A stretch of 64,000 nt of DNA, from the NCBI GenBank assembly GCA_900074885.1, contig FJUW01000051.1, positions 425,177 through 489,176 on the forward strand. The letters are read 5' to 3'. The notes under the pieces were generated by a model. It was given only the letters and a program-made list of their open reading frames with translations, was not told the DNA's origin and searched no databases. Positions 23,281-34,609 of this stretch are shown here, one piece after another. The first letter of the stretch is position 1, and every line of letters starts with the position of its first letter. A program made the position numbers and the translations under genes. Source of the stretch: Rhynchosporium graminicola. Lineage: Eukaryota > Ascomycota > Leotiomycetes > Helotiales > Ploettnerulaceae.

Positions 23281-26200
23281 TTATTCCTTAGCAAGACCAA
23301 GATTCTCTGGCTCTGCCTTGATGACACGGAGTCTGAATTATGTTAGTAGGAATATGTGACGAAAACCGTTACAGAACTTACGTGTTGGTGTTACCCATAC
23401 CACCCTTCCATCCCTGAACAACAACAACAGTCTCACCCTGGCTAAGAACCTTGAGCTTCAAAGCCTCTGAAACGCCCCATCTGATTCTGCGATCAACATC
23501 ATCTTGCCAGTTGACCTTGGAGAAATCAGGCTTCTCCTCAGAAAAGTGGAATGGGTAGACACCACGATACAAGTGAGCATATCGGGAAGCGCTGGCGTTA
23601 CGGGTAATCATGAAGATAGGGCAGACGGGGCGGTACTTGGAGAGAAGACGAGCACTGTCTCCACTGGTAGAGAGGACAATGATGGCACCAGCGTTCATGT
23701 CCAAACTGGCACGGACGGCAGCCATGGCGCAAGACTCGACAATGCTGACGGGGCGTTGAACAAGGTTGCAAAGCTCCTCAAAGTGAGAAACGTAAGCGAT
23801 GGTATTCTCAGCCTTCAAGCAAGTCTCGTGCATCTCGGTGACGGCCTCGTTAGGGTAGCTACCCTTGGCAGTCTCACCGGACAACATAACACAGTCGGCT
23901 CCGTCAGTGACAGCATTACCAACATCACTGATCTCAGCACGGGTTGGGCGAGGGTTGTAGATCATAGACTCGAGCATTTGAGTGGCACAGATGACTGGCT
24001 TGCCGGACATGTTGCACATGGCAATCATCTTCTTCTGAGCAGCGAAAACTTCGGCAGCTGGGATCTCAATACCCAGGTCACCACGGGCAACCATGACACC
24101 GTCGGTCTCCTTGAGGATCTCGGCAAAGTTGTTAAGACCTTGTCTGTTCTCGATCTTGGCGATGATCTGGATGTGCTTTCCGTCCTCGCCTAAGACCTCG
24201 CGAATGGAAGTGATGTCCTCACCGCGGCGGATGAAGGAGGCGAAAACCATATCGACGTTGTTCTTGACACCAAATCTGAGATCGGCCTTATCCTTCTCGG
24301 ACAAAGCTGGGAGATCGACATCGGTGTTGGGGAGATTGACACCCTTCTTAGAGGAGATCTTACCGTTGTTGCGGGCACGGGCGCGGATGGTCTTCTCGTC
24401 AACGATCTCCAAGACATCGAATGCCAGAACTCCGTCATCGACATAGATAATACGTCCTACTTCAATGACCTTGGTGATGTTCTTGTAGTCGACGAACCTG
24501 AGGTGAGGCGTTAGGTGAGGTCATTGCAGCAGACTTGGGAGACTTACATGTTCTTTTCGTCACAGGCAGTAGCGTACTTCTCGTCAGTGGTAATATTGAT
24601 CTCAGCTCCGGCGGCGATTGGGATATCGATATCACCAGCGGTATTACCGGTTCTGATCTCTGGTCCCTTGGTGTCCAGAGCAATTGCTACTTGACGTCCC
24701 TTCTGGACTTTCTCGGCCGCACGGACATTGTCGATGACAGATTCTGTAAGGCAAAAGTCAGCATTCCGGACGTAATTAGGAGTGATGGGGAAATTATTTA
24801 CGATGGTACTCGTACGACCCATGCGAGAAATTCATTCTCGCTACATTTAATCCTGCAGTCCTCAACTTGTTCAAAGCTGAAGATGTTAGCTATGCATGTT
24901 CCAAGAGGCTAGTAGGCAGGGGATTATCACCTTCGACGTTGTTCGTACGAGGTCCAATGGTACAAATAACTGTGATCTATTAGCATGATTGTTTGCCACA
25001 TGCGCATGAAATGAGATGTGGTTCTTTTCTTCTGAAGTCTAAAAGTCTTCAAGTTGTTGACAAATTTTCGGAAGCGACCGCTAAGCGAGACCACGCCCTG
25101 ACCAGAACAACAGAACACCAGAAGCAACAGAAAGGTCGAAGGTAGGCGATCAATTTCGATTGTCAATCGAGCGAGCTCGAAAAAAGAAGTCGGATCTCAA
25201 GGATGGATAGTCCAATGTCATTTGGAGGACACGTGACATCAGCTTGTAATGTCCCAGAAAAGAGCTGCGATAATAAGAAGGCGCTTTTTCGACATTCTCA
25301 GCTCTGGTGGATACTGCAGGGCCCAAGAAGCTCGCCCAAGAAGCTCCCGTGATATTGAAAGCTAGGGGAGTAATGATGTTGGCGTTTAGAATACAAAGTT
25401 TCGGGAAGGTTATGCGACATTGGAAGGAGGTTTTCGTTCCTCAAAATTACCAGCTTTCAACTGAAGTCATTCGTAATGTCCCATAGGATTTCGGTGATAT
25501 TGCACAACTGTAGAAGTGGTGCAAGCTTGGGAGCCAATAATATTGGATTCTTTGGGAAGGATATGGGACATCGAGTGGGAAGCTTCCATTCCTCAAGATC
25601 ACCATCGTTCGGCTGAATCCATCCGTTATGTCCCATAGGTTGTCGGTGACATTGCGCAACTGTAGAAGTGGTGCAAGCTTGGGAGCCAATAATATTGGAT
25701 TCTTTGGGAAGGATATGGGACATCGAGTGGGAAGCTTCCATTCCTCAAGATCACCATCGTTCGGCTGAATCCATCCGTTATGTCCCATAGGTTGTCGGTG
25801 ACATTGCGCAACTGTAGAAGTGGTGCAAGCTTGGGAGCCAATAATATTGGATTCTTTGGGAAGGATATGGGACATCGAGTGGGAAGCTTCCATTCCTCAA
25901 GATCACCATCGTTCGGCTGAATCCATCCGTTATGTCCCATAGGTTGTCGGTGACATTGCGCAACTGTAGAAGCGGCGCGAGCTGGGTAACAGAGTACTCA
26001 GGGTGGTTTCTTGTCGCCATATATACTCGAAGTCCGAGAAAATGTTTGTGAAGCCAAGCAGTATTTCTGGGGTCTGATTCTCACCAGGCAGATCGCTATT
26101 GTTTCCAGCATCCCAGAAGAGGTATTGGCGATTAGATGGAGCGATGCTGTTGTCATCGAGGTCCACAGAATTTTCAATACTGTGCTATCAGGAATCGAGG

Positions 26201-26993
26201 TTGTAGCCGGACATCACCTTGGTGATTGCTCGTTGCCGTATGGGAATATGATGTGGCAGAAGAATTTCGCAACATTGCGAAGAGTATGTGGACAAGATTT
26301 GCATTCTCTTGAATGAGGATAATCGACGGCTACCAATTTGATCTTGCAGACCTGGTGGGGAACATCTGGTGACAGGTTCTTACTGACCTCGAGACAAAAG
26401 GCTATCGAAAGCGCTTTACGGCCGAGATGGTTTTTTGGGGGCCTTCCACAGGACCAGTCCCTGCATCCTCTCCAGCATAAGCTGAGTATGAATGTTCCCT
26501 CAGAAGAGCCTTGGAAGCTGAGATGGATTCTTCTACTGCGTGCACCCCCCGAACCTCCGCTTCGATAGCATAGAGTATATCCCATCGGTATCCGCTTGAA
26601 AACCTATATTGTGCAGATGGGGTGGTCTGTGTTCGGGGACTGGAATTTGGTAGGGTATGCTTCTAGTTCGCTTTCCAACGCATAGGGATGTCCGGATTCC
26701 CAAAGTGCAAAATAAAGACACAAACCAGAGCCCCTTTACCGAACAGAATCAAATGTCACCAAATACGAAAAAAACTTACTGCTTGTTCTTCTGTAGTTCT
26801 TGGATGGCTTGAACTCAGTGTCCAAGTCGGAGAGCTGCAAGTGAGCGGAAGAATCAGCCATTGTCTGATCCAGAATCTTGTGCGAAATTGACAAAGTATG
26901 ATCTTCGAACAGGAAGAACAAAGAAAGAACTGCTCGAACACATACCCATTGGACTCTGGAACCAGCTGTGAGGTGCTCCATTGCGGTGGCCAT
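23281..26993 (-). CDS. PYK1: Pyruvate kinase, 7 exons, with an 1810-nt second intron
   Basis: Exons, 5' to 3' on the minus strand: 26993-26946, 26834-26780, 24969-24931, 24876-24802, 24743-24548, 24497-23382 and 23332-23281. They join in phase to 526 residues, the usual fungal length. Catalyses phosphoenolpyruvate plus ADP to pyruvate plus ATP, the last step of glycolysis, in the cytosol. Seen: '[13 protein letters not shown]' in exon 3, '[12 protein letters not shown]' in exon 4, '[12 protein letters not shown]' in exon 5, active-site '[10 protein letters not shown]' (Lys near 252) and the signature '[15 protein letters not shown]' in exon 6, and a short C-terminal exon ending 'LGLAKE'. The start ATG opens '[16 protein letters not shown]', the expected N-terminus. 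Other introns are 49-111 nt; intron 2 (26779-24970) is far longer and holds a tandem repeat. Confidence 0.96.
25477..25985. repeat. 152-bp tandem repeat inside pyruvate kinase intron 2
   Basis: Units start with TGTCCCATAGG at 25477, 25629, 25781 and 25933, exactly 152 bp apart. Units two and three look identical; unit one differs at its start; unit four is cut at about 25985. A further diverged partial copy can be followed left to about 25400. The 152-bp period is not a multiple of three. Confidence 0.92.
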
Positions 26994-27301
26994 AATGTAT
27001 TCGAAATGGGGTAGAGCCTGAGCGAATGTTGATTATAGGGTTTCGAAGGTGAATAGCAAGCACAGCAAGCTAGTCGGAATGCCTGAATCGACTGTAGGAG
27101 GAATATTCGTGAGTATTTCCGGTTCCGGTTCTATTGAAGTCGTTGGTCAGCCCGTGTCCTCAACTTTTTTCTTATCTTGGTGGGGTACTGTAATAGCTCT
27201 GGAATTCCCACAAGCAATTCCAATCTGCTGCGAGGCTGCGAATGAGAATTCTACCACAGTGAAAGATACAGTGAAAGATACAGATGGAAATGATTTGTGT
27301 A

Positions 27302-27323
27302 GAGGATGAAGAGGATGAAGAGG
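27302..27323 (-). promoter_or_regulatory. CT-rich tract upstream of pyruvate kinase
   Basis: On the minus strand this is a pyrimidine run made of CCTCTTCAT units, about 310 bp before the pyruvate kinase ATG. CT-rich tracts near the transcription start are known from strongly expressed fungal genes; the assignment here is by position only. Confidence 0.35.
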
Positions 27324-27410
27324 GGCGATGAAAGATCTGCAACTCACGAGTAGATTGAGGGGAGGGGATTGTCTGCTGGGTGTTTTGTCCTGCCCGGCGC
27401 TGTGTTGTTC

Positions 27411-27432
27411 CTGCTGCTGCTGCTGCTGCTGC
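27411..27432. repeat. (CTG)7 trinucleotide repeat
   Basis: Seven CTG units plus one C, in the divergent upstream region shared by pyruvate kinase and the ATG44 gene, about 420 bp from the pyruvate kinase start. Confidence 0.9.
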
Positions 27433-28067
27433 AAGAGGGGAGGAAAAGGAAATCCATTCCATCCCACCATCCAGCCTTCCTCACCAAAATCCCATGCCCA
27501 GCCCGGCCCAGCCAGCCAGACCTCCCACGCTAATGATAGACGTGTCTGATTGGGGCGTTCCAGACCGCGCCTTGATTCGAGCATGCCATTGGCCAGAGAG
27601 AGGTCCCATAATACCATGTAAGTGAACGAATGAATGCATTTTATGCCTGAAAGCCTGGCGCATGATCGGAGGCTCAGGAGGATCTTCCCGACAATCACTC
27701 CGCCAGCCAACCCACCGATCACCACTGTTTGGCCTCGAGAGCAGACCAGGGTCTCGAACATACGGCATACAATTCCACTACCTTCAGTTCAGCATCTTCC
27801 TGACTTGCAAGCTTGCATACCAGACTTGGCCAGACCATCTGCACATTCAGCTAGACCGACACCTTCAAACATCGGTGAACCTCTTCGCCAATTCGAACAA
27901 CGCACGAGCTTGTTTGTCTCCATCGTCCAAGACTTCCTGCGACATTCAACGGAGGATCAACAGGACATCTGCAACAATACCTAGAACAACGGACCGACTG
28001 CGCCAAAATAAAACACAGCTTCGAATTTCACAATATCTTGAGGTAGAGAATAAACAAATCCGCAAAT

Positions 28068-28596
28068 ATGGTTGTCAGTCTCCCTTGAGTGGCGAGTCTT
28101 CTGGACTGGAACCTAATCAGCCCAGTTCCTCAACCTGCTAACATTTGGTTTATGGGGAAAGCTCGGAAGATTGACTCACTATGCATTTGATGCTGTACTC
28201 AGTGAGTTGTTGTGTGTTGCGGTATTGAAAAGGACTATTCGCTAACCTTCCACAGTTTCTGCATTCCTCGCTGGAATGAGAAGGTCAACTGGCTTAACGT
28301 ATGTCAACACCCCCCAATTCTCGAGCCACTGCCCCAAGCTTATGAAATTATCTGCTCGACGTTGCTCCTAAGAGCCAGCAGCCTTGATTCATCATTTATG
28401 CTGAATACACGTCGGAGTCTGATTTGGCTAACGATACCCATGTTGGGACCTCAGACCCAGCTTCAAGAAAGAGTCTATTACCGAGAACAAAGATATCAAT
28501 GTTTACATCGAAAAATACCTGGGGGTTGGTGAGTGGGTGATGGATCAATCAGTTGCTATCGCAGGATCAAGTGGCTGGTTCGAAAGAAAGCGATAG
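28068..28596 (+). CDS. ATG44: Mitofissin Atg44/Mdi1 (DUF1748 family), 4 exons
   Basis: A small gene hidden by introns: exons 28068-28073, 28162-28201, 28256-28298 and 28455-28596 join to 76 residues. The protein starts 'MVLGRLTHYAFDAVLISAF', has 'LAGMRRSTGLTPSF' and ends with 'YLGVGEWVMDQSVAIAG' and 'GWFERKR', matching the DUF1748 family from end to end. The family includes yeast Atg44 (Yil156w-b, Mdi1), an intermembrane-space protein that drives mitochondrial fission during mitophagy. Exon 1 is only ATG GTT, followed by the less common donor GTCAGT; the branch site is CTAAC at 28138-28142. The other donors are GTGAGT and GTATGT. It shares a 1.07-kb divergent upstream region with pyruvate kinase. 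Family placement is firm; function is by homology. Confidence 0.9.
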
Positions 28597-29483
28597 ATTC
28601 TGCTGGGAGGAAGGCTATGGAATGACTATATACGGACTGTCCTGACGAAGTTGATATGGCAGCACGGAGGTGGTAATGATTGCTGGAGTGAAGGATGTAC
28701 ATACTTGGAGTACCGGAGTCGTGGGAACATCGCAAAGGACCTGCAGTTGGATCAGTTTCGAGGCAAGCTGGGGGCTGGCGAACATGCTGATCTCTTCTCT
28801 ATGAGCAAGATTGCCCTCTGCAGGCAGTCGACAACAGGATCGGGCATTGTGCAAGCACTTCAGAGTGAATGCGTGCGGTGTAAACCTAAACAACCTCTTC
28901 TCCGCCCTTGTTTTCCTGATCCACCAGACCGAGGCCCCGAACAGGGACCACCCGAGGAAGTTCAAGACCTCAAGAATAGTGTCCAGGAATGGTTACAATA
29001 ACGTGCAGCCTCTCTAAAGTCAGGCAAATGTATACTCGGCGGATCTCAATATTGAAAAATGGGGGCCTATGACAAACATGCAGGTTTTTTCGTGACTTCC
29101 ACCTAGCTACGTATCCTGTACCTATCTACGTTCGATGAAGCATCCATCGTCTGAAGATCTCGGTACTACTTATACCCCACATTCGTTCTAGACAAGACTT
29201 CCTTAAGGCATCCTGGTGCCTTCCGTGAAAGCCTTCCACGATACTAGGTACTTCTGTTCGATAACTATATCCTATGGACTCAGTTGCAGCTCGATTACAT
29301 ATCCGATTAGTCAAGAATTCTTGCCAACTACGTAGGTAAATCTTGGTCTAACTTTATCAAGAGATCTGTGCAATCTTCGGCTAGCCACCGCGTCACAGCT
29401 CAAGGGATAAAGAAAGCCGAGCTCCAACATCAACAAGCCAAAATTTCATCAACTCTGCCATCCAAACAACTTAAATCAGTAAT
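28597..29483. other. Intergenic between ATG44 and CAB4
   Basis: Holds the ATG44 3' end and the CAB4 upstream region. A plus-strand frame ending at 29015 and a minus-strand frame at 28615-28965 overlap each other; neither is recognised and neither has clear splice sites. Nothing else seen. Confidence 0.45.
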
Positions 29484-30707
29484 ATGCCAGCTCCCAGCAA
29501 CTCACTTCTACTGCTCCCGCCCCCACCTTCTCTCATCTCGGCAGCGTCTCTCTCAGCAGCATATCGACCTTCGGTCACTGCTACCATATCGTCTCTAGGA
29601 CGACTTTCTTCAAGTACCCAATTACTTGTGGTGCTACCGTACCCAAGCCTTCACGGCCGCCTTAAACTACCGAGAAGTCAGATCTACGATGATGTCCAGA
29701 GGTTGATCGGTGGCATGTACAGCCTCGTGTGTGTTGTTTGTGCCAAGATAGGCGTCGACGTTGATTCCGGCACTCCTGGTTCTATAGATGCTCGGATCAT
29801 CATGATAGACTATACCCCATCATTGGACTCGTACAACTGGGCTGGGTCAATGGATTGTATGTGTGGGCCCATTACCAATCTCCCAACCCTCGCCATGACT
29901 CGACGCCACTGGAGTAAGATATTCTCTGTGGAGGGGGAAGAGGGCCAGAAACTCTTTGCAAGATATTCAGAAGCTGCAAATTGGAGTAGCCCGCCACTTG
30001 TTGGCCAAGTAGAACTTATCGGAGGCGGAGTTAGCATGGTTCAGAAGATCCCAACTTATGAACATGATGCAGGTGCTTCTGCAGTACACAAGGTTGTTGC
30101 TGTTGGTGGGACCTTCGACCATCTCCATGCAGGTCACAAGCTTTTGCTTACTGCCACTGCACTCCTCCTTCAACCGAGCACAGCTGCTTCTCCCGCCAAA
30201 AGCAGGTTGGTTGTTGGTATCACTGGAGACGAATTGCTTAAGAACAAGAAGTACGCCGAGTACTTGAATAGCTGGAAACAGCGCCAAGAAGATGTGGTGG
30301 AGTTCCTACTCTCGGTACTGTCTTTCACAAATTCCAGCCGAGGAGAAACACTGGAGATTACTTCATTCGACGAACCTATCCCAAACGGTCGTGCGGTTCA
30401 CACGAATATCAAAGCATGCTCCATCACTATCGAATGCGTCGAGATACAAGATCCCTTCGGCCCGACGATTACCGATGAGAGTTTGACAGCACTTGTAATA
30501 TCGGGTGAGACTAGATCGGGCGGGCAGGCGGTCAACGAGAAGAGACTCGAGAAGGGCTGGAAAGCTCTCGAGATATATGAAGTCGATGTTCTAGATGCCG
30601 AGGATGCCGAGAGTAGTCCGACGAAGACTGACGACTTTGCTTCGAAGATAAGTAGTACTGCGATCCGGAAGCGTAGGGCTGAAGTGGCCCGCACTTCGTC
30701 TCTTTAG
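29484..30707 (+). CDS. CAB4: Phosphopantetheine adenylyltransferase (coenzyme A synthesis)
   Basis: A single exon of 407 residues. The C-terminal half (from about residue 200) is the eukaryotic PPAT domain: 'VAVGGTFDHLHAGHKLLL' near 204-221 holds the nucleotidyltransferase T/HxGH motif, here HAGH, that binds ATP. 'RLVVGITGDELLKNKKYAEY' follows, and 'VISGETRSGGQAVNEKR' gives the second conserved loop. The enzyme turns 4'-phosphopantetheine and ATP into dephospho-CoA, the fourth step of CoA synthesis. The N-terminal 200 residues are the variable extension seen in fungal Cab4. The ATG at 29484 is the first in the frame and is preceded by AAT-rich leader sequence. No intron is needed. Confidence 0.92.
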   Translation: MPAPSNSLLLLPPPPSLISAASLSAAYRPSVTATISSLGRLSSSTQLLVVLPYPSLHGRLKLPRSQIYDDVQRLIGGMYSLVCVVCAKIGVDVDSGTPGSIDARIIMIDYTPSLDSYNWAGSMDCMCGPITNLPTLAMTRRHWSKIFSVEGEEGQKLFARYSEAANWSSPPLVGQVELIGGGVSMVQKIPTYEHDAGASAVHKVVAVGGTFDHLHAGHKLLLTATALLLQPSTAASPAKSRLVVGITGDELLKNKKYAEYLNSWKQRQEDVVEFLLSVLSFTNSSRGETLEITSFDEPIPNGRAVHTNIKACSITIECVEIQDPFGPTITDESLTALVISGETRSGGQAVNEKRLEKGWKALEIYEVDVLDAEDAESSPTKTDDFASKISSTAIRKRRAEVARTSSL

Positions 30708-32041
30708 ACACTCTCCTGCAAGCGGGTTAAGATTTTGTGTTCTACGATTTCTCTCCATGGCATTTGAAGGGACTGCAGCAACGACTTGTTACCTCTTCTC
30801 AGCAATGGGACCCGGAAGAAAAGCGGTCTGCAATGGCTTTTCTTACTACACCATGGAGATTTGACCTCCCTCCACTGCCTGATGCTGCTAAGTTAGAAGA
30901 ATGTGTATCTTAGTAAGATAGCACCCAGAGTCGATATCACAATTCATCGACACGAAATTGGACACTGGTCTGGGAGATACTGTAGCTTTGTTTGTCTCCT
31001 ATGGTTTCCCACACTCTGGAGGCTTGCTGCCTGAATTCGATACGTATTCAAGGACCCATAGAAGATGTCTCTTTCAAGCTACTTGCATAGTCACAATCAC
31101 CGCATGTACTTCGTCCCGAGCGGAAATTAGCTCAGTCCAGTCACTCGAAAGCCCGGGAAACAGGATATCAAGAGATAACGCACGATACGAACGAATGCAA
31201 AACATTAAATACGGGCGCGGCCCGTTCCTATGCTACCGGTAGGAATAATGACATGGGAGGAGAATCCGGAACGCCCGTCACCTCCAGGGGGCGGCTGCAG
31301 GCGACATATCATTAAGCGCCTACAATCAACCACTCATGAGCGTCAATTTTACGGCACAGTTCGACTGTTCACGCCTCAGACGCATCTGAAAAATACAGAC
31401 ACCTCATCAAGACGAACTTGGTCCGCTGCAGAAAGGTGTGGTTGTGCAACGCAATGTGAGAGTTGATATATTTCGTTTTTATACTATAAGGACAGGATTA
31501 ATCAACCCCTCCCGGTCCCATCCGTTCAGCCGTTGTCAATATGCAGCCCAGCTCAGCGATAATCCTTGCAAGTTACTGCAAGCAACACGATTTGACGGGT
31601 TTGACTGGCTTCAAATGCGCCAAATAAATAACATGACTGTCCTGCAATGCGAGCAGATCTGCAACCTCCTCCCCGCTGCAGAATGATAGGTTTACCGACT
31701 ATTAGCTGTTCGTGTGAAGCCAGTCTCCCTCTTGCAGACCCTATGCACGACCAAAAATCTCGACTCATACTGTCTTATTCTGTTGCAGCCCTCTGCAACG
31801 GTCGGATGCAGAACCACGTCAGACTGCTTCGTAATGATATGACCTTTTATTGTTCTAGATTCTTCAAACCATATACTCTGGCCTCCGCGATCTTTCAGTC
31901 ACACCGAGTTGATCTGCTAAATCAGACAATACTAGATGACATGCTCCTTGGGCCCACAGTTCATAAAAGTGCTTTGTATCGACAGCTGCGCCGGGAACGC
32001 TAGCGCTCTTTCGCAAGAAGAGCAGTGAACAGAAGTAACGA
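30708..32041. other. Intergenic between CAB4 and the F-box-like gene
   Basis: Contains the CAB4 3' end and the upstream region of the next gene. Several short frames (up to 118 codons at 31647-32003) overlap on both strands with no recognisable product. I see nothing else. Confidence 0.5.
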
Positions 32042-34609
32042 ATGCCTCAATCAGTCACCCCAAAGGATATTCTCGAGTTCTTCGAAGATTACCCTGTGCC
32101 GACTTGGTCTATAACATCTGAGAGGATCTTGAAGTCCATCCTCCAGCATCTGGTTGGAACGAACCGAACAACTTGCAGTTATGTAGATGCTGAATTTCGA
32201 ACGCCTGAGGAGACACGACAGACTTGGCCTCTCTATGATCGCAAGAATGTCGTCAACTTCATGCACGCCCATTCGTCTTTCGCCCGCATCGGCAGAGAAC
32301 ATCTGAAGAAGCTTTTATACGACTCTAGAGTCGAGCAACGCTGTACACTTCTCAAGCTTCCTGTCGAAGTTTTCAGTAATATTTGCGAACTTCTGAGCCC
32401 TATACAGCGGGACCTGCTACCGTTGTGGAAGTTCAGAGCAAGTTTGAGTGTGGAAAGTTTTGGTAAGTCACATCTCGCCGTTCCACTCTTCCATATCTCG
32501 GAAGTGGGATATATTCAACTCCTGTTGATCATTATTTCCATCCAGAACTCTAGCTCTCACTTGATGATTGAGGATGAAGAGGAACTAACATCATCGCCAG
32601 CAACGATTCCACCACCCCCACTCCCAGATCTGAAAGACGTGCAAATATTTGTGAGTTTCCATCTACCAAGTAATGGTAATCAACCTGACTCGCCACTCTA
32701 GAGATTGATATGTCAGAAGTTCGCCCATGCAGGTCTTGTCAACCAGTTTAGAGCTATCCAAGTCCGCTTCAACTCCGAGAGCTTTAGTACGTCTTACCAC
32801 TTGTCTATGGATCGCCACTTTCTAACAATTAGTAACAGACAGGCTTCAGAAATTAGCTATGACAGAACACATTGCGAAAGTCACGACGCGAATTGCGTAC
32901 ATGGTACCACGGCTATACAATAAAGGTATGAGCGAACGCCGACATGAAGTGCTTACTCATTCTCTATATAGACAGACCTCAGTTTGAAGAACTCCTCCGA
33001 ATTTGCGATGAGGTGCCGCCAATCACTCCACGGGACGGCCAGACTCGCCTCGCAATAGCTGCACAGCCCAGGATCCGCGAGAGATTTCGAAAGCATATTT
33101 TCGATGCAATGCAGCGAGCCGATCTCCAGAGGAAAATAATTGAAGACGGCCTTGATAAGAAATCACTTCTTCAGGTCAGCATTTCTTCCTGATCATGATA
33201 CTTAGAAGTCAATCTTCGTTGGGATGTTCTTCTTGGATAAAGATCCAGGTTCTGTCTTGTTATCTCGTAGCTAACTGATTCTCATACTGCCTAGGCACTT
33301 ACGAAATTCCGGCACTTAGATCAGCTTAGGATTATGAGAGTTGAAGACTCTATCGACGCTGGCTGGGTATCGTTCTTGTGGAGTAGCCCGAGCTATGCTG
33401 GGGATCTTATAGAATCAGAGTGGAACTGTGCATCAGACCATGCCAAGGCCACCATTCTGTCAGCTTTGAAGCAATCGGTATGTGATGTATGGCACCTATG
33501 CCCCATTTTCGTCATCCACAAGCGAGTAGAACACTACATCCGTATTCTTGTACCAGCTGTCCTGGTTGGGATACAAAAAGCTGACAGAGTGTTGCTAGAA
33601 TTCACCAGTTCACCGGCTGTCGAGTCGTTTCATAGATCCATCTATCGTCCTGGTCAATTTAACACTGAACGAGAACGAAGACGTCAGCAAATGGGCTGCG
33701 CAGCTGACATCTCTTGAGCTTCAGCTAGTCCAAGATTCTGACCCAGATACCAAGATTCTCGAATTATCGCAGCGGTTCCGCGATTTATTCAGCGCCGCCG
33801 CCAATCTAGAGACTTTTCACGTTGGTTCTTATCATCAGATTTCTATCCCGCTTGACGCCATCTTTCATGGTCTCCATATTCAGAATCTTCAGCACCTTGG
33901 GCTACACTTATGGCTATTGGATTCTGAAGAACTACTAGCATTTTTGCAGCAACATAAGTCGACCCTCAGATCCCTACGTTTCAGAAAAGTCACGCTTCGA
34001 AAAACAGAGGAAATTGATTTGCAGTGGCTGAAGGTTCTACAATACATCAGGATGAATCTTACAAGACTGAATTGGATCAGCCTCAGGGACGTCAATTACG
34101 AAGGAGCTGTTCCGGAAGTTCAACAACCTAATCGTTTCGCACCAATATATCTATCAGAAGAGGATTCATACGAGGACTCTGATGGTGATAGCGAGGATGA
34201 AGAAGATGATAACGATATGGAGACGGGTCAGAGCTCTAGCCATGGACAAGTATTACCGACATTACAGCACGACGAAAATCTTACACATGATACTAGCTCT
34301 CTGCCTGGTGAAAATGACGACGCTGAAGATGAGCACGAGAATGATGAAGACACGGTTGAGGAGGAAGCTTTTGAGGAGGCAGATGCTGAGGAAGGGGAGG
34401 AGGACGAACCCTACAGTGATCTCGACGATGATCCTGAACATGCACACGAAAGAGAACGTCCACATACTACACGATGCCAGTGTGGGAATGGGTTCGCGTG
34501 GATTGACCTCGTGGACAATGGTACTTCGGTGTCGAGAAAACAGTGGAAGATGTGGCAGATTTGGACCGTTAATCGGTGTTTGATGCATGATCCTTCGAGC
34601 AATACATGA
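32042..34609 (+). CDS. F-box-like protein with acidic C-terminal region, 6 exons
   Basis: Exons 32042-32650, 32702-32786, 32839-32925, 32972-33174, 33295-33477 and 33599-34609 join in phase to about 725 residues. Residues about 103-145, 'LLKLPVEVFSNICELLSP' and onward, have the form of an F-box, which would link Skp1 to a ubiquitin ligase; the rest has regularly spaced Leu segments such as 'LTSLELQLVQDSDPDTKILE', as in fungal F-box proteins of unknown target. Residues about 525-660 are rich in Asp and Glu. A tempting intron at 32463-32545 (GTAAGT..CAG) inside exon 1 would shift the frame into a stop, so I left it in; that part of the model is the weakest. Target and role unknown. Confidence 0.7.

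Noticed and set aside
23504..24193. 229-codon frame on the plus strand
   Set aside because: Shadow frame opposite the large pyruvate kinase exon.
27634..28141. 116- and 159-codon plus-strand frames upstream of ATG44
   Set aside because: Overlapping frames in the divergent promoter; one overlaps the mitofissin start; no recognisable product.
34182..34588. Frames on both strands over the acidic region of the F-box-like gene
   Set aside because: Low-complexity GAT/GAA coding leaves other frames open; shadows.
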